Under the pieces are notes generated by a model. That model had not been told where the DNA came from, made no database searches, and saw nothing but the letters and a program-made list of their open reading frames with translations. A stretch of DNA of 64,000 bases from Turicibacter sp. (lineage in GTDB: Bacteria > Bacillota_I > Bacilli_A > MOL361 > Turicibacteraceae): assembly GCA_009780245.1 (NCBI GenBank), contig WRAJ01000006.1:1-64000 (forward strand), in the 5' to 3' direction. A program made the translations under genes and the position numbers. Shown in pieces: positions 51,228 to 60,576 of this stretch; position 1 is the stretch's first letter, and each line of letters begins with the position of its first letter.

Positions 51228-52508
51228 TTAAAGAAGACTAAATAAGACTAATAACAAAATAACACTTATTACCGTCACGAAAACAAGGATAATCATTTCA
51301 GTCTTGATATACGATGACCTTTTTTCCATGTATTCAACTGTGATGGCATCCGTCGGTATTTTCAAACTTTCACTCTCAATTGATTCTTTTAAATTTTCCG
51401 CCAAGAAACTTGCATCTGCGTTTTCAGTATTTTCCTCAGTAATTTTTTCTGTAACCCTCTCATCCAGGAAGCTCATTTCTTCGCGGATGTCTTTTACCAA
51501 GAAATTATCAGCGGCAACGTCGGCTTTTGACGTATCCGTAAAGCTTGTCGGACCTTGTGGCGATTTCCCATCCATGATGAACGGCGCATCCAGCTGCTCT
51601 TCTTTTTCTTGGTGGTCGATCGGTTCGATGATCGGTGGCGCTACTGGTGCTTCTGGCACTGCTGGTAGCTCCACTGTTTTTTGCGCTTCAATTTGATCAG
51701 CAAGCGATTTGATCATGTCAAAGATCTCTGGTTCTTCGAGTGGATCGGCCATCTTGATCTCTTCATTCAGCGCTGTTGGCGGTGCGCTGATTTCTGATGC
51801 TGGTTGGCTGGTTTTCGACATTGGTTGCAGGTCCATCCCTGGCATCCAGATCGGCTCAGCCATTTCAGGTTGTGATACTTCTGGCATCGTAGCAGGCTCT
51901 GGCGCTTCATCTTCAAATTTAACGCTCAGGCTTGGTGGCACTGGCACGTCTTGTTCGGTGACTGGGTGGAACGTTTGTGATGTGCTGATGTCTTCTGTTA
52001 TTACTGGCTTTTTGGTTTTAACGGCTTCGATGATTGGCTGAATGATGCCTTTCGCTGGTTGCAAAGAAGCATCTTTCGTACTTGCTGAGATGTTCTTTAC
52101 AAGCGTTCCTTCGTCAGGTGGGTAGTTTTCCGAATCGAAATTGAATTCGCTCTCCTCGCCGTTTTTATAATTGAACGCTAAATCTTGGAATTTTTGAATC
52201 AGGCTTGCGTAGCTTATTTCCGTTGTACAAGTTCCTTTTAGACGTTCGATCAAACCGTCTTTGATCACTAGCTCCAAATTGATCGTTTCGTTTTGGCGCG
52301 TGATGACTTCAACACCAAAAACACGACCTTCTGATTCTTTTATCGCTAGCAGTCGAGGGGCGAAAAAATTCACGGTAAAGCCCATTTCAGATTCTTCCCT
52401 AGAAGTTACTTCTGCGTCTAAATACTGGTCGAATAATGTTTCTAATCGTGGGTCATCGCTAGTAAGTAACATCCCCATTATTTTGTGTTCAAATTTTTCA
52501 TAAGTCAT
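51228..52508 (-). CDS. Tail-anchored acidic protein, unknown
   Basis: 426 residues. Residues 1-130 form a mixed alpha/beta domain (TVNFFAPRLLAIKESEGRVFGVEVIT); 140-395 are acidic, Pro/Glu-rich and disordered-looking; the C-terminus is one membrane segment (IILVFVTVISVILLLVLF) right at the end. No family recognised. AGGAG precedes ATG 52508. Reads into the LytTR-sensor pair if its terminator is leaky. Confidence 0.75.
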   Translation of the reverse strand: MTYEKFEHKIMGMLLTSDDPRLETLFDQYLDAEVTSREESEMGFTVNFFAPRLLAIKESEGRVFGVEVITRQNETINLELVIKDGLIERLKGTCTTEISYASLIQKFQDLAFNYKNGEESEFNFDSENYPPDEGTLVKNISASTKDASLQPAKGIIQPIIEAVKTKKPVITEDISTSQTFHPVTEQDVPVPPSLSVKFEDEAPEPATMPEVSQPEMAEPIWMPGMDLQPMSKTSQPASEISAPPTALNEEIKMADPLEEPEIFDMIKSLADQIEAQKTVELPAVPEAPVAPPIIEPIDHQEKEEQLDAPFIMDGKSPQGPTSFTDTSKADVAADNFLVKDIREEMSFLDERVTEKITEENTENADASFLAENLKESIESESLKIPTDAITVEYMEKRSSYIKTEMIILVFVTVISVILLLVLFSLL

Positions 52509-52539
52509 AAGATCTTCGCTCCTAAAGGGTTGTGTCCAT

Positions 52540-52568
52540 ATCATACACCAATTCGACTATTTAGTAAA
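52540..52568 (-). promoter_or_regulatory. Promoter of the tail-anchored protein gene
   Basis: TTTACT (52568-52563), 17 bases, TATGAT (52545-52540) on the minus strand. Confidence 0.6.
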
Positions 52569-52679
52569 GTACTCGACACCATTTGCCACCTATTTTTTAA
52601 GCATAATTTCCTGTGAAAATTCGTAATTCGAGATGTAAACGCTATTTTTCTGCTTTGATCGCCTGTCAAGCAAAAAAGC

Positions 52680-52708
52680 TTGACACCCATTATGCGATGT
52701 GCTATACT
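52680..52708 (+). promoter_or_regulatory. rpsP-khpA promoter
   Basis: TTGACA (52680-52685), 17 bases, TATACT (52703-52708). Confidence 0.8.
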
Positions 52709-52753
52709 AGCCAAGTTGAAAATGAGTAACTAATTTTTGGAGGTATTTTTATA

Positions 52754-53029
52754 ATGGTTAAATTAAGATTGACTCGTATGGGTTCTCACAAGAGACCTTT
52801 TTATAGAATTGTAGCAGCAACTTCGACTGCTCCGCGTGATGGACGTTTCTTAGAAATCGTCGGTACTTACAACCCAGTTGCAGAGCCAGCTGTCGTTGAT
52901 ATTGACGAAGAAAAAGTAATGAAGTGGTTAAGCGATGGTGCGCAACCAACTGACACGGTTCGTTCTTTGTTGTCAAAAGAAGGGATCATGACAAAGTTTC
53001 ATGAAGCAAAATTAGCAGCTAAAAAGTAA
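52754..53029 (+). CDS. rpsP: 30S ribosomal protein S16
   Basis: 91 residues, start [20 protein letters not shown], the invariant S16 N-terminus. GGAGG 11 bases before the ATG. First gene of a two-gene operon. Confidence 0.98.
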   Translation: MVKLRLTRMGSHKRPFYRIVAATSTAPRDGRFLEIVGTYNPVAEPAVVDIDEEKVMKWLSDGAQPTDTVRSLLSKEGIMTKFHEAKLAAKK

Positions 53030-53053
53030 ATAATTGAAGGAGGTTAAGCTTTA

Positions 53054-53305
53054 ATGGATTTTATTGAAATGATTAAAGGTTTTGTTACACCCTTAGCACG
53101 TGATCAAATGGCTGTTTCAGTTCGAGAGATCGAAAGTAACGAGGCGGGATCGCTAGTGTTTGAAATTTTAGTTTCTCAAGAAGATTTAGGGCGCGTCATC
53201 GGTCGTGATGGTCGCGTTGCAAACGCATTGCGTACCATCGCTTATGCAGCCGCAATTAAAGAGGGCTTTAAAGTTAAACTGACTTTTTCTGCTAACCCTG
53301 AATAA
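53054..53305 (+). CDS. khpA: KhpA single-KH-domain RNA-binding protein
   Basis: 83 residues, one type II KH domain with the GRDGR loop (IGRDGRVANALRTIA). Partner of KhpB in RNA binding and cell elongation control in Bacillota. AGGAGG precedes the ATG. rimM and trmD, which usually follow, are absent: a terminator comes next. Confidence 0.95.
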   Translation: MDFIEMIKGFVTPLARDQMAVSVREIESNEAGSLVFEILVSQEDLGRVIGRDGRVANALRTIAYAAAIKEGFKVKLTFSANPE

Positions 53306-53319
53306 TTATGAATGAGCAC

Positions 53320-53343
53320 AACTCCCAAACGGGAGTTTTTTTG
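53320..53343 (+). terminator. Terminator after khpA
   Basis: AACTCCC, AAAC loop, GGGAGTT, then TTTTTT. Confidence 0.9.
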
Positions 53344-53394
53344 TTGCTTCTCGTTAAAAAAAAACAGGTTCTCAAATTAAAAACAGCTCTCCTA

Positions 53395-53445
53395 TAGACA
53401 ATCCCCCAAGAAAATATATAATACAAAAGTGTGACACAATTCACA
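53395..53445 (+). promoter_or_regulatory. Promoter and Rex-like operator of flavolipoprotein 1
   Basis: TAGACA (53395-53400), 16 bases, TATAAT (53417-53422). At the start site lies TGTGACACAATTCACA (53430-53445), with a complete right Rex half-site TTCACAA and a left half at 5 of 7. Confidence 0.65.
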
Positions 53446-53500
53446 AGTTCGTGGTACGCTTAAAAGCCACACCTAAACTTCAATAAAGGAGAGAAATTTA

Positions 53501-55459
53501 ATGAAGAAAAAATTATTTTTATTTGCCCTCATGCTGTTTTTAGCAGTTGGACTAGTGGCATGTAACGACGACGGGGATGACTACGATGAGCCAGATACTG
53601 GTGAAGTAGGTGACGGCGAGGCTTTATTTACTGCTGGTACGTTTACTGGTGAGTCAATGGAAGGTTGGGGTTCTGGGCCAATCGTGGTAGAAGTTGAATT
53701 TTCTGAGACAGAAATTTTAAGCGTTACGGTTGTTTCTCACACGGAAACGCCTGGTCTTTCGGACGGTGCGCTAGAGCAAGTGCCTAGCCAAATCGTGGCC
53801 TATCAGACGTTAATGGTTGATGCCGTATCTGGTGCTACGATTACGGTTGAAGCTATTGTGGATGCCGTGATAGATGCCGTTGAGCAAGCAAGTGGTGACG
53901 TTGATGCGTTAATGCTTGATGTCATTACGCGTGTAGCTGGTGATCCAATCTATGTGGATGTAGATGTGGTTGTCATCGGTGCTGGTGGTGCTGGGTTATC
54001 TTCTGCGATCATCGCCTTAGAAGAAGGCGCAGATGTGCTAGTATTAGAGAAGACTTCTGCTCCTGGTGGAAACACGCTAGCAGCTGGTGCAGGGACGTTA
54101 GCATGGAACGCGGTTCAGCCGGATCGTATTGCGATGAGAGAAGCGATTCCTGGTCAAACAGCCTTTTTAGAAGGGTTCTTAGACTATGACCCAGCTGATT
54201 TTGCTCCTGGCTTCGATGAGGCATTAGTTATCCTACAAGAGCAAATCACTGAGTTCTTAGCTGAAGGTGACGCGTCGGCTCACTTCGATACGCTAGAATT
54301 CCACTTAGTTCAAACGTATACAGGTAGTATTCGTTACGAATTAGACGACACAAGAGTTTATAGCGATTACGATCTTGCTCGTATCATGGTTTACTATAGT
54401 TACGAAGCTCTGCAGTGGATCGAAGAATTAGGTGGCGAGTTCCGTGATGGCTTAATCGAGCCAGGTGGTGCCATGTGGACACGTGGTGCAGCGCCTTACA
54501 CGAACAACCAAGTGGATATCTTTGATCCAATGGTAGCTAGAATTGACGAGCTTGGTGGCGACATCATGCTAAACACAACAGCTGAAGAGCTCATCGTAGA
54601 AGATGGCGCAGTTGTTGGTGTAACTGGTACACAAGCCGATGGAACGCCAGTGACGGTTAATGCTGGTTCAGTGATCATTGCAACTGGTGGCTTTGCTGCT
54701 AACACAGAAATGGTTGCTTACTACAACAACTTCTGGGAGAACTTCACGGCTGATATCTTAACAACAAACGTATCATCAGCACAAGGTGAAGGCATCATCA
54801 TGGCGCAAGCAGCTGGTGCTGATGTGACGCAAATGGGGATCACGCAGTTAATGCCAATGGCGTTTGAAGCAACGGGTCAACTTGCTGGTGGTCACCAAAG
54901 AGGCATCGTCTACCTAAACGAAGATGGTGAGCGTTTCATGAACGAAGTAAACGAGCGTGACACCATTGGTGCGGCAATGTTTGCACAAGGTGGAACGGTA
55001 TTCGAACTTAGAAGAGTTGAAGACGCGATTCCTTCACACGTCGACATGGCTGGCGATGACACGGGACGCGTATTCCTTGCTGACACAGTCGCAGAAGTGG
55101 CTGAACTTGCTGGTTTAGATCCAGATGTGGTCGTTGCAGAGGTTGAAAGATTCAATGAATTCGCGGCAGCTGGTTACGATGAGGACTTTGGGCGCGTTGT
55201 GTTTGACAACGATTTGGCTGACGGGCCTTTCATTATCAGAGTCCTATCACCGTCTACCCACTACACAAATGGTGGTTTAATAACAACCACTGACGCAAGA
55301 GTACTCGGCGTAGACGGGGAAGTGATTCCAAACTTGTTTGCCGCTGGAGAAGTAATGGGCGGCATCCATGGCGGAAACCGTCTGGGTGGAAATGCCGTTG
55401 CTGAAGCCTTTGTATTCGGTAGAATCGCTGGTGAAATGGCAGCGATTAACGCACAATAA
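53501..55459 (+). CDS. Surface flavolipoprotein 1 (fumarate/urocanate reductase type)
   Basis: 652 residues. Lipobox LVAC (Cys21), acidic linker, FMN_bind domain with DAVSGATIT (107-115; the last Thr is the FMN attachment site in this family), then an FAD-binding domain with GAGGAG (160-165), the Arg loop NERDTIGAA and C-terminal HYTNGG...AAGEVMGGIHGGNRLGGNAVAEAFVFGRIAG, the signature of FrdA/UrdA. It should sit outside the cell and take electrons from membrane quinones. Substrate open: fumarate, urocanate or another enoate. Own promoter and terminator. Confidence 0.93.
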   Translation: MKKKLFLFALMLFLAVGLVACNDDGDDYDEPDTGEVGDGEALFTAGTFTGESMEGWGSGPIVVEVEFSETEILSVTVVSHTETPGLSDGALEQVPSQIVAYQTLMVDAVSGATITVEAIVDAVIDAVEQASGDVDALMLDVITRVAGDPIYVDVDVVVIGAGGAGLSSAIIALEEGADVLVLEKTSAPGGNTLAAGAGTLAWNAVQPDRIAMREAIPGQTAFLEGFLDYDPADFAPGFDEALVILQEQITEFLAEGDASAHFDTLEFHLVQTYTGSIRYELDDTRVYSDYDLARIMVYYSYEALQWIEELGGEFRDGLIEPGGAMWTRGAAPYTNNQVDIFDPMVARIDELGGDIMLNTTAEELIVEDGAVVGVTGTQADGTPVTVNAGSVIIATGGFAANTEMVAYYNNFWENFTADILTTNVSSAQGEGIIMAQAAGADVTQMGITQLMPMAFEATGQLAGGHQRGIVYLNEDGERFMNEVNERDTIGAAMFAQGGTVFELRRVEDAIPSHVDMAGDDTGRVFLADTVAEVAELAGLDPDVVVAEVERFNEFAAAGYDEDFGRVVFDNDLADGPFIIRVLSPSTHYTNGGLITTTDARVLGVDGEVIPNLFAAGEVMGGIHGGNRLGGNAVAEAFVFGRIAGEMAAINAQ

Positions 55460-55497
55460 TTCCAAATGTATTAACATTTGAATTTCGTATTAAACAA

Positions 55498-55552
55498 ACA
55501 ACCTTCGGTAAATCGTGAATTTTTCAGGGATCTCCGGAGGTTGTCATTTTTT
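55498..55552 (+). terminator. Terminator of flavolipoprotein 1
   Basis: ACAACCTTCGG pairs with CCGGAGGTTGT, then ATTTTTT. Confidence 0.8.
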
Positions 55553-55688
55553 AAACGATTGTCGTCCGCATATTATAAAAAGCGATTGCACGAAGAGGGG
55601 AAGAGTGTTGCATTTTGTGTGTGTCATCATAACTGATACGATTAAGCAAATATAAAAGGGTTGAAGCCCAAACAAAGGAGAGAAAGGC

Positions 55689-58127
55689 ATGAAGAAGTTT
55701 ACCAAGCAAAAAAGAATTAAACTATTTGCCAAAATAGCTGTATTAGCCGTAGCGGTTGGTATTGCAATAAACGTACTACCAGCTACTTATGCACAGCGCG
55801 ACGACATCCCCTACGCACCGTGTGAGGATCGTTACCTCGTATTGTGTGGTAGAACGCCAGGTATGATCATCTTGGATCGCAGAGGAAATCAATTGCGCTG
55901 TCCAGACTTTATACCTAATCCTGATTTCCCACTTGTGCGACGCGCACCAATGTATATTTGTCCAGAAGCGGCGTCAGCGTTTGACGTTTTAAGAGATGAA
56001 GTCATCACCGCAATTGATGACGTTGGTTTACCAAACGTCGAAGCCTTCCTCACAGACGGCTATAGCGTCGTCGTGCCAGGGATGGAGATCATTGAGCGTG
56101 TGCGACTATCTTCAAATCCTGATGCTGCTGCGCCAAACTTAAGTGCGATTTATGACCCTTATATGATTCCTTTTACCTATTGGGACACGTTAGGGATTCC
56201 AGCGATTGCAAGTGAGTGGGGATCTCGCGATGCGACTGGTATTTATGCGCTAGTAGATCAGCTGATTGCACTTGCAGAAGCTGAGGGACGCGATTGGACG
56301 CTCGAAACAGATGACGATCCGAGTCTCGCTAATTTCGCAGCATTTGCGCTTCTGCACGCGCCAATGGCAAGAGCCGGCACACCAGTCTATACGAACTTAG
56401 TTAATATTGTGAGTGTTCACGCGGATACGCAAAGAACGCAAGAAAACGATCCTGATCCGTCTTTTGATAGCACATTAGATTACCGCGTGTTCTTAGCTGC
56501 TATTGAAGTGGGTGAAGGGCCACTGAATGAATTGAGAATCGCCAACATCTTACCGGATGCTGGACCATCAGGAGGTCCTGGTCAACCAATATTGGCACCT
56601 TGGGATGGCATTAGAGCGCAAGTGTTTGACTTCGATTTCAATTATCAAGGCGTTGTGGTTGGGTTTAGATCAATTAGAACCGATAACCCACAACATTTTG
56701 TGCCGACTTACATTGACGGCGTTCGTCACATCAGAATTGGTGATTACTTAAACACCTACTTCCCGGTTGCACCTGATGCAAAATTCTATTGGGTGTCAAC
56801 TGGCGCAACGGCTGTGCAAGATATCAGGCAAATGGATTGGGCAGAGTTAGAGCCAAGTATTTCTCAGCACATTCGCGTCGTGTTCTGTGAGAATTTCGAA
56901 ACCATTATCGAAGTTTACATCAGTGCCGGAACGCGCGCGGCATTACCAGCAAACATTGACGGGGTTCGTCGATTCACTTACCATTTAGGTGTTGTGCCTC
57001 ACGATGCAAGGTTCGGATTTAATGAAAGAGAAAACCCGCACCCTATTAGCTACTCTTTGTTTGACCCAACCAGATTCCCTGAAGAGACGGGTGCAACTGA
57101 TCCAGATGGACGTTACCCACTGTTCATTTACTTCCACGGGCTCGGTGGTGGTGCGAATATGAATACGTTCTCTAATTTTGGTATTCCTTTCACTTTCGAA
57201 GGTCGTCAACGTGAATTTGAGAATGAAAACCCTGCATTATCAGGTGCCTTTATTATGAACATGCGCGGAAACCAATTCGCTTCTTCGTCACTCGGTCAAG
57301 ATTGGATGCATGGCAATAGAAGTTACACGAATCCGATGTGGGCTGCTGGGTACGAAGCTTATCGAGCTAGACCAACTAATGTCGCAGCCATTGTGGCAAA
57401 TGTTCAGCGATTGATTGCTGACAATCCAAACATTGATCCAAACAGAATTTACTTAACAGGTATTTCAGCTGGTGCCTACATGGCTTTCTTTACGCTGTTA
57501 GAAGCACCTGACTTATTCGCTGGTGGGATGTTTGTTGTCCCTGCCTTCTTCCCGCATGACGATGCTCGACCATACATGGATGCGTCGATGTTCTTTGAAG
57601 GTAGCGATTTTGCAGAACGTTTCATGGCTGTTATGCACATCCCAATGTGGTGGACCAGTCATCCAAACGATCCGATCACACCGTTCTATTACACCACGCA
57701 AGCAGAGTTCCCAACGGCTATCTACGGGCAGTATGCCATCAATGCTTTGATCAATGCCTTTAGAGAGAGTCCAAATGGAAACAGCTTAACGCGTGTAGAC
57801 GTTAATAACCGTCAACGTAATGCAGCTGGTAACATTGTAATGGGGCACTCTGGTAATCAATTGGCAGATAATAACCGATTTAACGATGATGTTGTGAGAG
57901 ACGGCATTCAGCTTCGTTACATGTCACAAATCTTTGGTGAGCGTCCGGCGGATTGGGTACCACATCCACCGTCGATGTCAACGGCACCAACACCGCAAGA
58001 TGCTAACATTTACTCTTATGGAACCTGTAGCGTTTACAGCACACAAGAGCCATGGTTAGGTTCTATGATTGAATGGTTTAATGCTGCTGCTGCGGGCCGA
58101 GACTACAACCCTAGAACAGCTGAGTAA
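55689..58127 (+). CDS. Secreted alpha/beta hydrolase (esterase-like)
   Basis: 812 residues. Basic N-terminus and signal peptide ending near ATYAQ (about residue 36). The C-terminal third is an alpha/beta hydrolase: oxyanion region FIYFHGLGGGANMN near 480, nucleophile TGISAGAYM near 595, acid candidate in HPNDPITPFY near 655 and a late His. The first 450 residues are a beta-rich region of unknown role. Resembles esterase/PHB-depolymerase-like secreted enzymes. AAAGGAG precedes the ATG. Confidence 0.8.
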   Translation: MKKFTKQKRIKLFAKIAVLAVAVGIAINVLPATYAQRDDIPYAPCEDRYLVLCGRTPGMIILDRRGNQLRCPDFIPNPDFPLVRRAPMYICPEAASAFDVLRDEVITAIDDVGLPNVEAFLTDGYSVVVPGMEIIERVRLSSNPDAAAPNLSAIYDPYMIPFTYWDTLGIPAIASEWGSRDATGIYALVDQLIALAEAEGRDWTLETDDDPSLANFAAFALLHAPMARAGTPVYTNLVNIVSVHADTQRTQENDPDPSFDSTLDYRVFLAAIEVGEGPLNELRIANILPDAGPSGGPGQPILAPWDGIRAQVFDFDFNYQGVVVGFRSIRTDNPQHFVPTYIDGVRHIRIGDYLNTYFPVAPDAKFYWVSTGATAVQDIRQMDWAELEPSISQHIRVVFCENFETIIEVYISAGTRAALPANIDGVRRFTYHLGVVPHDARFGFNERENPHPISYSLFDPTRFPEETGATDPDGRYPLFIYFHGLGGGANMNTFSNFGIPFTFEGRQREFENENPALSGAFIMNMRGNQFASSSLGQDWMHGNRSYTNPMWAAGYEAYRARPTNVAAIVANVQRLIADNPNIDPNRIYLTGISAGAYMAFFTLLEAPDLFAGGMFVVPAFFPHDDARPYMDASMFFEGSDFAERFMAVMHIPMWWTSHPNDPITPFYYTTQAEFPTAIYGQYAINALINAFRESPNGNSLTRVDVNNRQRNAAGNIVMGHSGNQLADNNRFNDDVVRDGIQLRYMSQIFGERPADWVPHPPSMSTAPTPQDANIYSYGTCSVYSTQEPWLGSMIEWFNAAAAGRDYNPRTAE

Positions 58128-58156
58128 TTAGTTTTGATCAATCATCAACTAAGCTT

Positions 58157-58196
58157 AAAAATACATCACTGGCAGTGTGTGGTGATGTATTTTTTT
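58157..58196 (+). terminator. Terminator of the hydrolase gene
   Basis: AAAAATACATCAC and GTGATGTATTTTTTT around a 12-base loop. Confidence 0.9.
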
Positions 58197-58333
58197 GTAA
58201 TAAATAAGGATACCCTTGCATAAGATTTACAGTTGCTGATCATTTCGCAATTTTTTGTCTTGCTCGTTTTGAGATTGTTTTTCCATTTTTCATCTTAGCG
58301 TTCACTTGTCGTACGTATATACGAAAAAAACGG

Positions 58334-58395
58334 TTGCATTTGTGGCGCTTTGATGTTATAATTGTGAGGGCACAATTTTTGTGATCGGTTTCACA
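58334..58395 (+). promoter_or_regulatory. Promoter and Rex-like operator of flavolipoprotein 2
   Basis: TTGCAT (58334-58339), 17 bases, TATAAT (58357-58362). Downstream are ATTGTG-N4-CACAAT (58361-58376) and TGTGATCGGTTTCACA (58380-58395), the latter with Rex half-sites TTGTGAT and TTCACAG. Confidence 0.65.
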
Positions 58396-58445
58396 GTTTC
58401 TCGGTTTTAACTGAACAAGATTTTATTTATAAAGGAGAGAGATTC

Positions 58446-60446
58446 ATGAAGAAAAAACTATTTTTATTTGCACTCGTGCTGTTCTTAGGTATCGGTCTTG
58501 TTGCATGTAATGACGATGATAACGGCGATGACTACGATGAGCCAGACACTGCTGATGAGGTAGAGGATGAGAATGGCGATGGTGCATTTACACCAGGAAC
58601 GTTCACTGCACAAGCTTCTGGTTGGGGGATCAGACCAATCGTTATTGATGTCACCTTTAGCGAGGATGCGATCACGGATATCGAGATTATTTCTCACGAT
58701 GAAACACCAGGACTATCTGATATCGCATTTGATCAAGTACCAGCTCAAATTATTGAGCATCAGTTGTTAAACGTTGATGCGGTAGCTGGTGCAACGTTAA
58801 CCAGAATGGGTATTATCATGGCTACTAGAGACGCTATTGAGCAAGCCGGTGGTAATGTCGCGGACTTCAATGATTCATTGCCTGCACCTGTTGCTGGCGA
58901 CCCAATCACTAGAGAAGTCGACATTGTTGTCGTTGGTGGTGGTGGCGCTGGAATGACGGCTGCTATCGCTGCTATTGAAGCTGGAAGCGATGATGTCTTA
59001 TTAGTTGAGATGACGGCTCAAGTTGGTGGGAACACGCTTGCTGCAGGTAACGGATTCCTAGCATGGAATGCGATTATGCCTGACCGATTAGAGGACATGG
59101 AAGCAATGGGTGGCCCTGAAGGTCAGAGAAACAGACTCAATATGTACCTAGGGTTAGATCCAGATACGTTCAGCGAAGGTTTTGATCAGCGCTTAATCAA
59201 CGTACAAGCAGAAATCGAAGCATTCTTAGATGACGACGACACAGCGCAATTCGATAGTTTAGATTTCTTCATGGTCCAAACTTACTTGCACAGTCGTCGT
59301 GAAGAGCTTGATGGCACGGTTGTTTCAGCTAGCTACGACTTTGTACGTCTCATGGTTGAAGGCAGCTACCCAGCCCTACAATGGATTGAATCACTAGGTG
59401 GCGAGTTTGAACATGCTATCGGTGAACCAGTAGGTGCGATGTGGCGTCGTGGTGCTAGACCAGCAAACGGCAACCACGCTGATTTATTCCAGCCAATGCT
59501 TGATGAGCTAGACCGCCTCGGTGGCGACATCATGTTCAACACTAGAATTGAAAATTTAATCTTCGAAGACGGTGAAGTAACAGGTGTTGTAGGAACAATG
59601 ACGGATGGAACGGAAGTAACGATCTATGCTGATTCGGTTGTTTTAGCAACAGGTGGCTTTGCTGCAAACTTAGATATGGTAAGTTACTACGACAACTTCT
59701 GGGGAGATGACATTGATTTAGTAACTGGAACGACAAACGTTTCAGCTGCTCGTGGTGATGGTATTATCATGGCACAAGAAGTTGGTGCAGACGTTTACCA
59801 GATGGGAATCACTCAGTTAATGCAACTAGGATTCGCGCATAACGGTGTCCTTGCAACAGGCCATGCGAACTACTCGTTCTACGTTAACCAAGAGGGTGTC
59901 AGATTCATCAATGAAACAGCACCACGTGACACAGTAGCAGCAGCAGCATTTGCGCAAGGCGGAACGTTCTTTGAAGTTCGTAGTAACATCAACGAAGTAT
60001 GGAATCAACTATATTTAGCGGATGATGGCACTAGCAGAATTTACACAGCAGATACCATTGCGGAATTAGCTGAGATGGTAGGCATTGATCCAGATGTACT
60101 AGAAGCGACGTTCGAGGAATTCGTTGCGTTCGCAGAAGCTGGATACGATGAGGAATTCGGAAGAACAACGTTCTTTAGAAGAGACGACGAGTTACCAATC
60201 GCAACTGGACCATGGCACATCCGCGTGCTTCGTCCATCTACACACTACACGAATGGTGGGTTATTAGTAGATACTTACACAAGAGTTATTAACACGGATG
60301 GTGAAGCTATCCCTAACTTATTCGCTGCTGGTGAGATCATGAGTGGGGTACACGGCGGAAACCGTTTAGGTGGAAATGCAGTTGCTGAAGCATTCGTATT
60401 CGGTAGAATCGCTGGTGAAATGGCAGCTGAGAATGCTGGTAACTAG
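58446..60446 (+). CDS. Surface flavolipoprotein 2 (fumarate/urocanate reductase type)
   Basis: 666 residues, close paralogue of flavolipoprotein 1: lipobox LVAC (Cys21), FMN site DAVAGATLT, FAD motif GGGGAGMTAA, Arg loop APRDTVAAA, HYTNGGLLVD and GGNRLGGNAVAEAFVFGRIAG. Expected extracellular reductase with covalent FMN and bound FAD. Differences in the substrate-facing parts suggest another acceptor from copy 1. AAAGGAGAGA precedes the ATG. Confidence 0.93.
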   Translation: MKKKLFLFALVLFLGIGLVACNDDDNGDDYDEPDTADEVEDENGDGAFTPGTFTAQASGWGIRPIVIDVTFSEDAITDIEIISHDETPGLSDIAFDQVPAQIIEHQLLNVDAVAGATLTRMGIIMATRDAIEQAGGNVADFNDSLPAPVAGDPITREVDIVVVGGGGAGMTAAIAAIEAGSDDVLLVEMTAQVGGNTLAAGNGFLAWNAIMPDRLEDMEAMGGPEGQRNRLNMYLGLDPDTFSEGFDQRLINVQAEIEAFLDDDDTAQFDSLDFFMVQTYLHSRREELDGTVVSASYDFVRLMVEGSYPALQWIESLGGEFEHAIGEPVGAMWRRGARPANGNHADLFQPMLDELDRLGGDIMFNTRIENLIFEDGEVTGVVGTMTDGTEVTIYADSVVLATGGFAANLDMVSYYDNFWGDDIDLVTGTTNVSAARGDGIIMAQEVGADVYQMGITQLMQLGFAHNGVLATGHANYSFYVNQEGVRFINETAPRDTVAAAAFAQGGTFFEVRSNINEVWNQLYLADDGTSRIYTADTIAELAEMVGIDPDVLEATFEEFVAFAEAGYDEEFGRTTFFRRDDELPIATGPWHIRVLRPSTHYTNGGLLVDTYTRVINTDGEAIPNLFAAGEIMSGVHGGNRLGGNAVAEAFVFGRIAGEMAAENAGN

Positions 60447-60481
60447 TAGCTATTCTTAGTCATTTTACCCTTGCATCAAAG

Positions 60482-60526
60482 AAAAGCCAATGAATTGCGT
60501 ATAAATCAACGTTTCATTGGCTTTTT
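60482..60526 (+). terminator. Terminator of flavolipoprotein 2
   Basis: AAAAGCCAATGAA pairs with TTCATTGGCTTTT, then TT. Only about 50 bases separate it from the next start codon, and I see no -10 there. Confidence 0.85.
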
Positions 60527-60576
60527 TCATGAAGACAGAAACACATCCATCCACAAATAAAAAGGAGAGAAAACAA

